From: Streptomyces flavofungini
Lineage (GTDB): Bacteria; Actinomycetota; Actinomycetes; Streptomycetales; Streptomycetaceae
Direction of reading: 5' to 3'
NCBI RefSeq assembly: GCF_014650815.1
Contig: NZ_BMVR01000004.1
Span: 124,001 to 188,000, forward strand
Length of the DNA stretch: 64,000 bases
Of this stretch, positions 40,107 to 48,100 are shown piece by piece. The position numbers and the translations under genes were made by a program. The first letter of the stretch is position 1, and each line of letters begins with the position of its first letter. The notes under the pieces were generated by a model, which saw only the letters and a list, made by a program, of their open reading frames with translations, made no database searches and was not told the origin of the DNA.

Positions 40107-40850
40107 AACGACCCTGAAGTGCGTGGTCAGTCGCCGCTCGTCGTCCAGGATGTGGAAGGCGAGCCCGACGGGGGCGTCCAGGTCGACCAGACCCTCGCCC
40201 TCCCACGGCAGCCGCAGCGTCGAGACGACACCGGGGCCGACGAGCAGCGGCCGCCCCGCGAAGGTGGTCGCCGCCGGGGTGTGGGCGTGCCCGATGATCA
40301 GACCCACGATCTCCGGGTGCCGCTCCACCAGGGCGGCCAGGGGCTCCGGTTGCCGCAACCGCCAGGTGTCCAGGCGCGGGTGGTGCATCCGGACGGGGTG
40401 GTGGTGGAAGGACAGCAGGACGGGCGTCCCGTCGTCGAGCGCGGCGAGCCGGTCCTCCAGCCACGCGTACGTCTCGTCGTCGAGCTGCCCCTCGTCGCTG
40501 CCGGGCAGGAGGGAGTCGACCATCAGGATCTCGGTACCGCCGACGCGGTGGGCGCGGTTGACCGGCGCGTCCGAAGGCGAGCTCTCGCCGAGCAGGTGCG
40601 TCCGGTAGGGGCCGCGCACGTCGTGGTTGCCGGGGCAGGTCAGGACGGGCCAGGGGGCGTCGGTGAACAGGAGGCGCGCGGCCTCCTTGTACTCGGACTC
40701 CTCGCCGTGGTCGGCGATGTCGCCGGTCACCAGGAGCGCGTCGAGGGGCCCCGGCAGTGCCCGCAGATGGTCCAGGACGCGCTCGGCCCGCTCCGTCGCG
40801 CGCGCCGTCCCGTCCAGGTGAAGGTCACTGATCTGTGCCAGTACCAGCAT
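40101..40850 (-). CDS. Metallophosphoesterase (class III cyclic-nucleotide phosphodiesterase type)
   Basis: A 249-residue calcineurin-like phosphoesterase. All metal-binding motifs are present: QISDLHLD, LVTGDIADHG, CPGNHDVRG, LSFHHHPVR and GLIIGHAHT. The order and length match the CpdA/Icc class that hydrolyses 3',5'-cAMP, though other phosphodiester substrates are possible. There is no signal peptide. The ATG at 40850 follows GGAGGGG at good spacing. It is divergent from a LysE-type exporter, with a palindromic site between them. Confidence 0.92.
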   Translation of the reverse strand: MLVLAQISDLHLDGTARATERAERVLDHLRALPGPLDALLVTGDIADHGEESEYKEAARLLFTDAPWPVLTCPGNHDVRGPYRTHLLGESSPSDAPVNRAHRVGGTEILMVDSLLPGSDEGQLDDETYAWLEDRLAALDDGTPVLLSFHHHPVRMHHPRLDTWRLRQPEPLAALVERHPEIVGLIIGHAHTPAATTFAGRPLLVGPGVVSTLRLPWEGEGLVDLDAPVGLAFHILDDERRLTTHFRVVA

Positions 40851-40877
40851 GTCGTACGCCCCTCCGCACCGTATCGA

Positions 40878-40908
40878 TCTAATGGTCTATGGGCAGCCAA
40901 GCATTAGA
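40878..40908. promoter_or_regulatory. AT-rich inverted repeat between the phosphoesterase and LysE-type genes
   Basis: TCTAATG and CATTAGA are perfect 7-bp arms separated by 17 bp. Such an AT-rich palindrome is unusual in this GC-rich DNA and sits in the middle of a 116-bp divergent promoter region. It is a good operator candidate for one or both genes. The regulator is unknown; no regulator gene is adjacent. Confidence 0.5.
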
Positions 40909-40966
40909 ACGGCCGGTGGGGAACGGCCAATCGCAAACCGGTGGCATGGAGTAGATCCGGCCACCC

Positions 40967-41599
40967 ATGATGGGCGCCATGCTGACGACCCTCATCGCTT
41001 TCCTCGGCGCCTGCACATTGATCGCCGCCTCGCCCGGGCCGAGCACGGTCCTGATCATCAAGCAGTCGCTGCGGAGCAGGCGGGCCGGGTTCATGACCGT
41101 GCTCGGCAACGAGACCGGCGTGTTCATCTGGGGCGTCGTCGCCGCCTGCGGCCTGACCGCGCTGCTCGCGGCCTCACAGTTCGCGTACGACGTCATGCGC
41201 GTCGTCGGCGCCGCGGTGCTGCTCGGCTTCGGCGCCCAGACGCTGTGGAACGCCCGCAAGAAGAAGGCGGACGCCGAGGACGACGCGCCCGTCAAGGCGC
41301 GCTCCTCGTGGGCCTCCTACCGGAGCGGACTGCTGCTCAACCTCGCCAACCCGAAGGCCGCCGTCTTCGCGATGTCCTTCCTGCCGCAGTTCGTGCCGTC
41401 GGGGGCGCCCCAACTGCCGGTCATGATCGGCCTGGCCGCGCTGTGGGCCGTCTACGAAGTGGGCTACTACGGCCTGTACGTGTGGTTCGTCGGCCGGATG
41501 AAGGCGGTGCTCTCGCGGGCCGCCGTGCGGCGCAGGCTGGAGCAGGTGTCCGGCGGGGTGCTCGTGCTGCTCGGCGTGCGGCTCGCGATCGAGGGCTGA
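40967..41599 (+). CDS. LysE/RhtB-family amino-acid exporter
   Basis: A 210-residue inner-membrane exporter with about six membrane helices. The N-terminal signature IAASPGPSTVLIIKQSLRS and the internal LLLNLANPKAAVFAMSFLPQ are diagnostic of the LysE/RhtB family, which exports amino acids and related metabolites. ATGs at 40967, 40970 and 40979 are all possible starts; no strong ribosome-binding site decides. The stop is close to the M24 peptidase gene (88 bp), so a shared transcript is possible. Confidence 0.93.
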   Translation: MMGAMLTTLIAFLGACTLIAASPGPSTVLIIKQSLRSRRAGFMTVLGNETGVFIWGVVAACGLTALLAASQFAYDVMRVVGAAVLLGFGAQTLWNARKKKADAEDDAPVKARSSWASYRSGLLLNLANPKAAVFAMSFLPQFVPSGAPQLPVMIGLAALWAVYEVGYYGLYVWFVGRMKAVLSRAAVRRRLEQVSGGVLVLLGVRLAIEG

Positions 41600-41687
41600 G
41601 GAGGCGGCGCCGCGATACGTGCTCGCGCACGGCGGGGCGGGCGGGCAGGATGCCGGGGAGACCCCACCACCAGCCTCAGGAGGCCCG

Positions 41688-42815
41688 ATGACCACGGTCA
41701 CGCCCGCGCCGTTCACCGCCGACGACTACCGCGCCCGGATGGACCGCGCCGCCCGCTCCGCCGCCGACGCGGGCCTCGCGGGCGTCCTCGTCGCGCCCGG
41801 GCCCGACCTGGTCTGGCTCACCGGCTACCGCGTGCCCGCCGACACCGAACGCCTCACCCTGCTCGTCATCGCCCCCGGCCAGGACCCGGTCCTCGTCGTA
41901 CCGAAACTGGAGGCACCCGACGCCGCGCGCGCGACCGGCGCCCCCGCGATGACCCTGCGGGACTGGACGGACGGCGTCGACCCCTACGACGTGACCGCGC
42001 CCCTCCTCGACGCGCGCGGCCGCTTCGGCGTCAGCGACAACGCCTGGGCCATGCATCTGCTCGGCCTGCAGCGGCAGTTGCCCGAGAGCTCCTACACCAC
42101 CCTCACCGAGGCCCTGCCGATGCTCCGCGCCGTCAAGGACGCCGCCGAGCTGGAGCGGCTCGCCGCGGCCGGGGCCGCCGCCGACACCACGTACGAGGAG
42201 ATCCAGAAGGTCCCCTTCGCGGGCCGCAAGGAGACCGACGTCGCCGGTGATCTCGCGGACCTGCTGCGGCAGTTCGGACACGAGCAGGTCGACTTCACCG
42301 TCGTCGGCTCCGGGCCCAACAGCGCCAGCCCGCACCACGAGGCGGGCGACCGCGTCATCGAGCGCGGCGACATGGTGGTCCTCGACTTCGGCGGCCTGCG
42401 GCACGGCTACGGCTCCGACACCTCCCGCACCGTGCACGTCGGCGAGCCCTCCGCCGAGGAGCAGCGCGTCCACGACGTGGTCCGCGAGGCCCAGGACGCC
42501 GCCTGCCGCGCGGTGCGGCCCGGCATCGCCTGCCAGGACGTCGACCGGGTGGCGCGCGCGGTGATCACCGAGGCCGGATACGGCGAGTACTTCATCCACC
42601 GCACCGGCCACGGCATCGGCGTCACCACCCACGAGCCGCCCTACATGATCGAGGGCGAACAGCAGCCCCTCGTCCCGGGCATGTGCTTCTCCGTGGAGCC
42701 CGGCATCTACCTGCCGGGCCGCTTCGGCGTGCGCATCGAGGACATCGTCACGGTGACGGCGGACGGCGGCCGCCGCCTCAACGACACGGCGCGCGAGATG
42801 GCCATCGTCGACTGA
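41688..42815 (+). CDS. M24-family metallopeptidase (Xaa-Pro dipeptidase/aminopeptidase-like)
   Basis: A 375-residue prolidase-like enzyme. An N-terminal creatinase-type domain (residues 1-150) precedes the pita-bread catalytic domain. The five metal ligands are visible: Asp in VVLDFGGL, Asp in GSDTSRTVHVG, His in RTGHGIGVTTHEPP, Glu in CFSVEPGIYLPG and Glu in GVRIEDIVTV. It would remove N-terminal residues before proline in the cytoplasm. The ATG at 41688 follows AGGAGGCCCG, an excellent ribosome-binding site. Confidence 0.95.
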   Translation: MTTVTPAPFTADDYRARMDRAARSAADAGLAGVLVAPGPDLVWLTGYRVPADTERLTLLVIAPGQDPVLVVPKLEAPDAARATGAPAMTLRDWTDGVDPYDVTAPLLDARGRFGVSDNAWAMHLLGLQRQLPESSYTTLTEALPMLRAVKDAAELERLAAAGAAADTTYEEIQKVPFAGRKETDVAGDLADLLRQFGHEQVDFTVVGSGPNSASPHHEAGDRVIERGDMVVLDFGGLRHGYGSDTSRTVHVGEPSAEEQRVHDVVREAQDAACRAVRPGIACQDVDRVARAVITEAGYGEYFIHRTGHGIGVTTHEPPYMIEGEQQPLVPGMCFSVEPGIYLPGRFGVRIEDIVTVTADGGRRLNDTAREMAIVD

Positions 42816-42840
42816 TGGCTACGGAGAGTCGACCGGCTTC

Positions 42841-42867
42841 TACGGGGACGCGGACCGCGCCTCCGTA
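42841..42867. terminator. Hairpin between convergent M24 peptidase and aldo/keto reductase genes
   Basis: TACGGGGACGCG and CGCGCCTCCGTA pair at 10 of 12 positions around a 3-nt loop. It lies 25 bp after the peptidase stop in the 139-bp gap between convergent genes. There is no U-tract. Further CTACGGAG copies flank it. Confidence 0.5.
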
Positions 42868-42954
42868 GCTGCCGATCGACGTCTACGGAGACGCTGTTGA
42901 CGTCCTCGGAGGCACCGTCGACATCCCCGGAGGCCCGCCCGCGCGGCCCGGCGC

Positions 42955-43956
42955 TCAGCCGTGCGGACGCTCGTTCGTGAAGTGCGCCAGCAGGTCGTAC
43001 GGATACGGCAGCGGCCGCGCGCTCGCCTCCGTCAGGCGGCGGTGCTGCTCCGCGGACAGGGCCCAGCCCGCCGCGCCGAGGTTGTCCGTGAGCTGCTCCA
43101 CCGAGCGGGCGCCCACGATCGGCGAGGTCACGCCCGGCCGTTGGAGCAGCCAGCGCAGCGCCACCTGGGCGGGCGTGCGGCCGGTCTCCTGGGCGACGGC
43201 GAGCACGGCGTCCACGACCCGCCAGGTCTCCTCGGTGGCGCGCCCCTCCCAGTCCCCGCTGCCGCGTGCCCCCGCGGGCGGCGCGTCCATGCCGCGCCGG
43301 AACTTCCCCGAGAGCCACCCCGCCTGGAGCGGGCTGTACGGAATGACGCCGACGCCCTCGGCCGCGCTCAGCGGCAGCAGCTCCCACTCGACCTCGCGGG
43401 CGAGCAGGCTGTAGCGGGGCTGCAGGCAGACGTACGGCTCCCAGCCGCGCGCGCGGGACACGTCGAGCGTCTTCTGCAGCTGGGCCGGGCTGACGTTGCT
43501 CGTGCCCAGGTAGCGGACCTTCCCGGCGCGCACCAGGCCGTCGAGCGTGGACAGCGTCTCCGCCAGCGGCGTGTGCGCGTCCCACACGTGCGTCTGGTAG
43601 AGGTCGATGTAGTCGGTACCCAGGCGGCGCAGGCTCGCGTCGACGGCCGACAGGATGTGCTTGCGGCTCAGGCCGCGGTCGTTCGGGCCCTCGCCCATCG
43701 GCAGGAACACCTTGGTGGCGATGACGAGGTCGTCGCGGCGGCGGCCCTTGAGCCACCGGCCGAGGACCTCCTCCGAGGCCCCGCCGCCGTACGCGTCCGC
43801 CGTGTCGATGAACGTGCCGCCCGCCGCCGTGAACGCGTCCAGCATGCGGTGCGCCGTCGCCTCGTCCGCGCCGCCCTCGCCGCCACCGAACATCATGGCG
43901 CCGAAGCACAGCTCGCTCACCCGCAGTCCGGTCCGGCCCAGGTACCGCTGTTCCAT
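42955..43956 (-). CDS. Aldo/keto reductase
   Basis: A 333-residue NADPH-dependent oxidoreductase with a TIM-barrel fold. The catalytic tetrad is in [11 protein letters not shown] (Asp, Tyr), VIATKVFLP (Lys) and DLYQTHVWD (His). The NADPH-binding end has [20 protein letters not shown]. It reduces aldehydes or ketones in the cytoplasm; the physiological substrate is unknown. The ATG at 43956 follows AGGAGATCCG. A consensus-like promoter with an internal palindrome lies just upstream, suggesting induced expression. Confidence 0.95.
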   Translation of the reverse strand: MEQRYLGRTGLRVSELCFGAMMFGGGEGGADEATAHRMLDAFTAAGGTFIDTADAYGGGASEEVLGRWLKGRRRDDLVIATKVFLPMGEGPNDRGLSRKHILSAVDASLRRLGTDYIDLYQTHVWDAHTPLAETLSTLDGLVRAGKVRYLGTSNVSPAQLQKTLDVSRARGWEPYVCLQPRYSLLAREVEWELLPLSAAEGVGVIPYSPLQAGWLSGKFRRGMDAPPAGARGSGDWEGRATEETWRVVDAVLAVAQETGRTPAQVALRWLLQRPGVTSPIVGARSVEQLTDNLGAAGWALSAEQHRRLTEASARPLPYPYDLLAHFTNERPHG

Positions 43957-43984
43957 CGGATCTCCTCACGTGTCCCGGCGCACG

Positions 43985-44012
43985 CTAATAGTTGAAGGGC
44001 CCTTCAGGTCAA
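43985..44012 (-). promoter_or_regulatory. Promoter with a palindromic operator for the aldo/keto reductase
   Basis: Read on the minus strand, TTGACC (44012-44007) and TATTAG (43990-43985) are separated by 16 nt that contain the perfect 14-bp palindrome TGAAGGGCCCTTCA (43993-44006). A palindrome in the spacer is where MerR-type and some repressor operators sit. A second palindrome, CTACATGTAG, lies just upstream. The predicted transcript start is roughly 20 nt before the ATG, leaving room for the AGGAG site. Confidence 0.55.
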
Positions 44013-44097
44013 GGGTCTACATGTAGGGCAAGGGTCTCCATGGCGTCGTCCGGAGCGCGCGACGAGGCGAAGAGGCCCGCCCGACGACACCAAGGGC

Positions 44098-45870
44098 CTA
44101 CGCGAGCGCCAGCACCGCGCACGACTCCGGCGGCAGCCGCAGCACCCCGTCCGCCCCCGGCGCCGCGACCGCGTCCCACGCGGCCAGCACGCGCGCGTGG
44201 GGCGTGCCCAGCGGGATCCCGGCCGCCTCCCCGGACAGGTTCACCGCGACCCGCAGCTCCCCGCGCCGCACCGCGAACCAGCGCGCCGCCTCGTCGTACG
44301 CCACCCGGACCGCCGCCAGATCCGGGTCCGTCAGGTCGGCGCGGGCGTGCCGCAGCGCGATCAGCTCGCGGTACCAGGCGAGCACGCGCGCGTGGGGCTC
44401 GCGTTCCGGCTCGGACCAGTCGAGGCAGGAGCGCTCGCGGGTCGCCGGGTCCTGCGGGTCCGGCACCTGCTCACCGTGCCGCTGTCCCGACGGGGCGTCC
44501 GCCGCCCAGCCGTGGTCCGCGAACTCCCGCCGCCTGCCCTGCCGTACGGCCTCCGCGAGCGCCGGGTCGGTGTGGTCGGTGAAGAACTGCCAGGGCGTAC
44601 CGGCCGCCCACTCCTCGCCCATGAACAGCATCGGCGTGAACGGACCGGTGAGCGTGAGCGCCGCCCCGCACGCGAGCAGCCCGGGGGACAGGGCGGCGGA
44701 GAGCCGGTCTCCCTGTGCGCGGTTGCCGATCTGGTCGTGCGTCTGCGTGTAGCCGAGCAGCCGGTACGCGGGGGTGCGCCTGCGGTCGACCGGCCGCCCG
44801 TGACCGCGGTCGCGGAACGTCGAGAACGTACCGTCGTGGAAGAAGCCATGTGTCAGCGTCTTGGCGAGGGCCGCGAGGGGCGCCGCCGCGAAGTCCGCGT
44901 AGTAGCCCTGGGACTCGCCGGTGAGGGCGGTGTGCAGGGCGTGGTGGAAGTCGTCGTTCCACTGCGCGTACAGGCCGAGGCCGCCGCCCGCGCGCGGGGT
45001 GATCACGCGCGGGTCGTTCAGGTCGGACTCGGCGACCAGGGCGAGCGGGCGGTCCAGTTCGCCCGACAGCTCGTCCACGGCGGCCGACAGCTCTTCCAGG
45101 AAGTGCCGCGCGCGGGTGTCCCGGAGTGCGTGCACGGCGTCCAGGCGGAGCCCGTCGATCCGGTACTCCCGCAGCCAGGCCAGCGCGCTGCCCACCAGAT
45201 ACGCCCGCACCTCGTCCGAGCCCGGCGCGTCCAGGTTCACGGCGGCGCCCCACGGCGTCTGGTGCGTGTCCGTGAAGTACGGCCCGTACGCGGGCAGATG
45301 GTTGCCGGACGGGCCCAGGTGGTTGTGGACCACGTCGAGCACGACGCCCAGGCCGTGCCCGTGCGCCGCGTCGACGAACCGTTTCAGCGCCTCAGGGCCG
45401 CCGTACGGCTCGTGCACGGCCCACAGCGACACCCCCTCGTACCCCCAGCCGTGCCGCCCCGGGAAGGGGCACAGCGGCATCAACTCGACGTGCGTGACGC
45501 CGAGTTCCACGAGGTGGCCGAGGCGCCCCGCGGCCGCGTCCAGGGTACCTTCGGGGGTGTATGTGCCCACGTGCAGCTCGTAGAGCACCGCGGCCCGCAG
45601 CCCGCGCCCCGCCCACGGCGCCCGCCACGCGTACCGCGCGTGGTCCACGACCGCGCTCAGCCCGTCCGGGCCGTCCGGCTGCCGTGCCGAGCGCGGGTCC
45701 GGCAGCGCGGGACCCCCGTCCAGCGAGAAGCCGTACCGCGCGCCGTCGGTCGCCGCCGCCTCCACCGCCCACCACCCCGGGCGCTCCTTGTCGCGCGCCA
45801 ACGCGCGCGTGGCGCCCTCCAGGACCAGGCCCACCCGCTCCGCGCGCGGCGCCCACACCTCGAACCTCAC
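44098..45870 (-). CDS. treZ: Malto-oligosyltrehalose trehalohydrolase
   Basis: A 590-residue GH13 enzyme that releases trehalose from maltooligosyltrehalose. An N-terminal CBM48-like domain (MRFEVWAPRAERVGLVLEG) precedes the barrel. Family motifs: LYELHVGTYTPEGT, VVLDVVHNHLGPSG, catalytic Asp in IDGLRLDAVHAL, Glu in LVAESDLND, and the late Asp in LLGYTQTHDQIGN. It acts after TreY on glycogen- or maltodextrin-derived chains in the cytoplasm. The GTG at 45870 is the first start in the frame. treY and glgX lie 2-8 kb away on the same strand, with unrelated genes between. Confidence 0.95.
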   Translation of the reverse strand: MRFEVWAPRAERVGLVLEGATRALARDKERPGWWAVEAAATDGARYGFSLDGGPALPDPRSARQPDGPDGLSAVVDHARYAWRAPWAGRGLRAAVLYELHVGTYTPEGTLDAAAGRLGHLVELGVTHVELMPLCPFPGRHGWGYEGVSLWAVHEPYGGPEALKRFVDAAHGHGLGVVLDVVHNHLGPSGNHLPAYGPYFTDTHQTPWGAAVNLDAPGSDEVRAYLVGSALAWLREYRIDGLRLDAVHALRDTRARHFLEELSAAVDELSGELDRPLALVAESDLNDPRVITPRAGGGLGLYAQWNDDFHHALHTALTGESQGYYADFAAAPLAALAKTLTHGFFHDGTFSTFRDRGHGRPVDRRRTPAYRLLGYTQTHDQIGNRAQGDRLSAALSPGLLACGAALTLTGPFTPMLFMGEEWAAGTPWQFFTDHTDPALAEAVRQGRRREFADHGWAADAPSGQRHGEQVPDPQDPATRERSCLDWSEPEREPHARVLAWYRELIALRHARADLTDPDLAAVRVAYDEAARWFAVRRGELRVAVNLSGEAAGIPLGTPHARVLAAWDAVAAPGADGVLRLPPESCAVLALA

Positions 45871-46000
45871 CGGCAGTCCCCTCGTCCGTCGTCCCGGCCG
45901 TCATCGACCGTGCCCATGGACTTGCCTATACCCGTCGGACCCGCGAGGCCCGCCCCGTGTCGGGACGGGCGCGAACCTGCGGCCCCCGCCCGGCCCTTTC

Positions 46001-46029
46001 TGGACACCTGGCTGGGCCTGGCCGACAAT
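46001..46029 (+). promoter_or_regulatory. Consensus-like promoter of a leaderless FHA gene
   Basis: TGGACA (46001-46006) and GACAAT (46024-46029) are 17 nt apart, close to the vegetative sigma-70 consensus. The GTG start follows 7 nt after the -10 box, so transcription should start at or next to the start codon. No ribosome-binding site precedes the GTG, which agrees with a leaderless transcript. Confidence 0.6.
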
Positions 46030-46036
46030 TGCCGAC

Positions 46037-46597
46037 GTGACGTCGCCTTCTTCGCTGCCCTCCGAGTCCGGTACGACCCCGGCGCGGCTGACCGACGCCG
46101 AGCGGGAGCGGGCCCTGGAGGTGCTCAGAGAGGGCGCGGCGCTCGGCCGGCTCTCGCACGACACGTTCGTACGGCGCATGGAGCTGGCCCTCGCCGCCCG
46201 GCGCCGGGACGAACTGGCCGCGCTCACCGCCGACCTGCGCACCGAGAGCCGCTGGTCGAAGCTGGTGCTCGGCTCCGTGGGTGCGGTCTCCGGGTTCACG
46301 GTGAAGCTGCGCAGGGCCTGGCAGTCCGAGCGGCTGCCGAAACTGCTCCTGCCGGCGCCGGGCGCGTACCCGCTGCGGATCGGCCGCGACCCGGCGAACG
46401 GCCTGCGGCTCAGCCACGACACGGTCTCGCGGCTGCACGCCGAACTGTCCGCGCAGGGCGGCATGTGGGTCCTGCGCGACCTCGGCTCGACCAACGGCAC
46501 GTCCGTGAACGGCCGCCGGGTGATCGGCGCCGCCGTCGTCCAGGCCGGGGACCAGGTGTCCTTCGGCAGCCTGTCGTTCTGCCTCGCGACGGCCTGA
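46037..46597 (+). CDS. DUF1707 and FHA domain protein
   Basis: A 186-residue cytoplasmic protein. The N-terminal 60 residues form a DUF1707 domain (LTDAERERALEVLREGA, then ALAARRRDELAALTADL). The C-terminal 85 residues form a phosphothreonine-binding FHA domain with the canonical LRIGRDPANGLRLSHDTVSR and DLGSTNGTSVNG. It should bind a protein phosphorylated by a Ser/Thr kinase. The GTG at 46037 is chosen because the promoter at 46001-46029 and the lack of a ribosome-binding site point to leaderless translation. Confidence 0.9.
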   Translation: MTSPSSLPSESGTTPARLTDAERERALEVLREGAALGRLSHDTFVRRMELALAARRRDELAALTADLRTESRWSKLVLGSVGAVSGFTVKLRRAWQSERLPKLLLPAPGAYPLRIGRDPANGLRLSHDTVSRLHAELSAQGGMWVLRDLGSTNGTSVNGRRVIGAAVVQAGDQVSFGSLSFCLATA

Positions 46598-46732
46598 GCA
46601 CGGCCGCCCGACGGCCCGCGTGACGCTGCACGACGGCCTGCGCATGGCTGCCCGAGTGCTCCCGTGCCCAGGACACGCCCGCTGGACGGAGCTCCAAGCC
46701 CGCCCGCGCGCCGCCGGCCGACTCGGCCGAGA

Positions 46733-47983
46733 TCAGTCGACAGCCCCGCGCGCGTGCCGCGCCGCCTCCACCGTCGTCCGCGCCTGATGCTCCACCTGGT
46801 GCTCCAACGGCACCCACCGCGCCCCGAACCGCTCGGCGAACGCCTCGCTCCAGGACGTCACCAGGCGGTCCAGACGCGGCGCCGCCCGGTCGCCCGCGCC
46901 GTCGAGCACCCGGAGCAGCATCGCCGCCGCCCGCAGCGGCAGGCGCCGCCCGAAGGCGTCCACGCTCCCGATGTACGCCATCGACGTGCCCGCGGGCGGC
47001 AGCCGCCCCCAGTCGTCGGCGAGCCCCGGCACCAGGCCGAGCGCCCACTTGGCCGCCCGGAGCAGCGGCCCCTCCGCGCGCGGCAGCCGGGGCAGCGCGT
47101 CCCCGAGCACGTCCTCGACCAGCCCCGCGTCGTGCCGCAGCCGGGACGCGAAGGACCGCATCGCCGTCCGCGGCGCCGGGTGCGCCGCCACGTCGCCCAC
47201 CGTGTCGCTCGCCCACATCGGCACCTCCACGATGGCGGTCGTACCGCCGTACCGGTGCACGTGGTGCCACGTCGTGTGCCGGGCGTCCTCCGGCAGGCTC
47301 GGGTACGCCGCCGCCGAACCCGGGCCCGGCAGCACGTGCACGCCTGGACCGGAGACCGGCCACCCGGCCGCGTCCGACGCGCCCGTCTCCACCGGGATGC
47401 CCAGGCGGGCCGCCGACTTGGCGAACGGCTCGGCGAGCCCCGGGATGTCCCGGGTGAGCTGCACCCAGCTGCCGCCGAGGTCGGTGCAGTGCAGGGACAC
47501 CTGCAGGTAGGGCCGCAGCTCGTCGATGACGCCCGTCAGGGCGCGGGTCTCCGGCGGCAGCCGGTCCGGCGGGAGCACCGACGGCGACCACTCGGGCTGC
47601 TCGGGGCCCGCCGGGCGGAAGAAGTGCCGGTGGTAGTCGAGGAGGGTGCGCGGCGCCGGGGTGCGGTGCAGGCTCGCGCCGTCCGGGTCGGCGCACAGCA
47701 GGAAGTGCCAGGAGGTGTCCGCGCGCAACCGCCGGTCGTGCAGGCACTGTTCGGCGAGCGCGAGGAGGGTCGAGCCGCCGGTGGGCTCGTTGGCGTGGGC
47801 GCCCGCGACCACGAGGACCGCGCGCGGGGCGTGGCCCACGGACAGCAGGTGCAGGGGACGGCCGGCGCGTGAGGTGCCGACTTGGCGCAGCGTGCTCAGC
47901 TCGGAACGGCGGGCCGCCAGGTCCTGAACGGACAGGAAGAGTTCGGGAACAGTGGGATAGCGGTTTTCCGCCAGTTGACTCAC
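46733..47983 (-). CDS. M14-family zinc carboxypeptidase
   Basis: A 416-residue metallocarboxypeptidase-like enzyme. Zinc ligands are in VVAGAHANEPTGG (His and Glu) and LQVSLHCTDLGG (His); the general base Glu is in AIVEVPMWAS. There is no signal peptide, so it is probably cytoplasmic; the substrate is unknown. The start is uncertain: GTG at 47983 is preferred because a TTGACA-like promoter lies just upstream, while GTG at 48025 would add 14 residues overlapping that promoter. Confidence 0.87.
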   Translation of the reverse strand: MSQLAENRYPTVPELFLSVQDLAARRSELSTLRQVGTSRAGRPLHLLSVGHAPRAVLVVAGAHANEPTGGSTLLALAEQCLHDRRLRADTSWHFLLCADPDGASLHRTPAPRTLLDYHRHFFRPAGPEQPEWSPSVLPPDRLPPETRALTGVIDELRPYLQVSLHCTDLGGSWVQLTRDIPGLAEPFAKSAARLGIPVETGASDAAGWPVSGPGVHVLPGPGSAAAYPSLPEDARHTTWHHVHRYGGTTAIVEVPMWASDTVGDVAAHPAPRTAMRSFASRLRHDAGLVEDVLGDALPRLPRAEGPLLRAAKWALGLVPGLADDWGRLPPAGTSMAYIGSVDAFGRRLPLRAAAMLLRVLDGAGDRAAPRLDRLVTSWSEAFAERFGARWVPLEHQVEHQARTTVEAARHARGAVD

Positions 47984-48013
47984 CCCCGCCCGGTCCGTCC
48001 GCTGACCCAATCC

Positions 48014-48044
48014 GCAGTACGCCACGCGGCGGTTCAGGTGTCAA
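48014..48044 (-). promoter_or_regulatory. Candidate promoter of the M14 peptidase gene
   Basis: On the minus strand a perfect TTGACA (48044-48039) is followed after 19 nt by TACTGC (48019-48014). The -10 match is weak and the spacing long, so confidence is limited. It predicts a short leader before the GTG at 47983. Confidence 0.35.
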
Positions 48045-48100
48045 GCACTCCGGCCCCGGGCTCCCCAGGGCCCGCGCAAGAAGCGCACCCCTCCGCCTTG

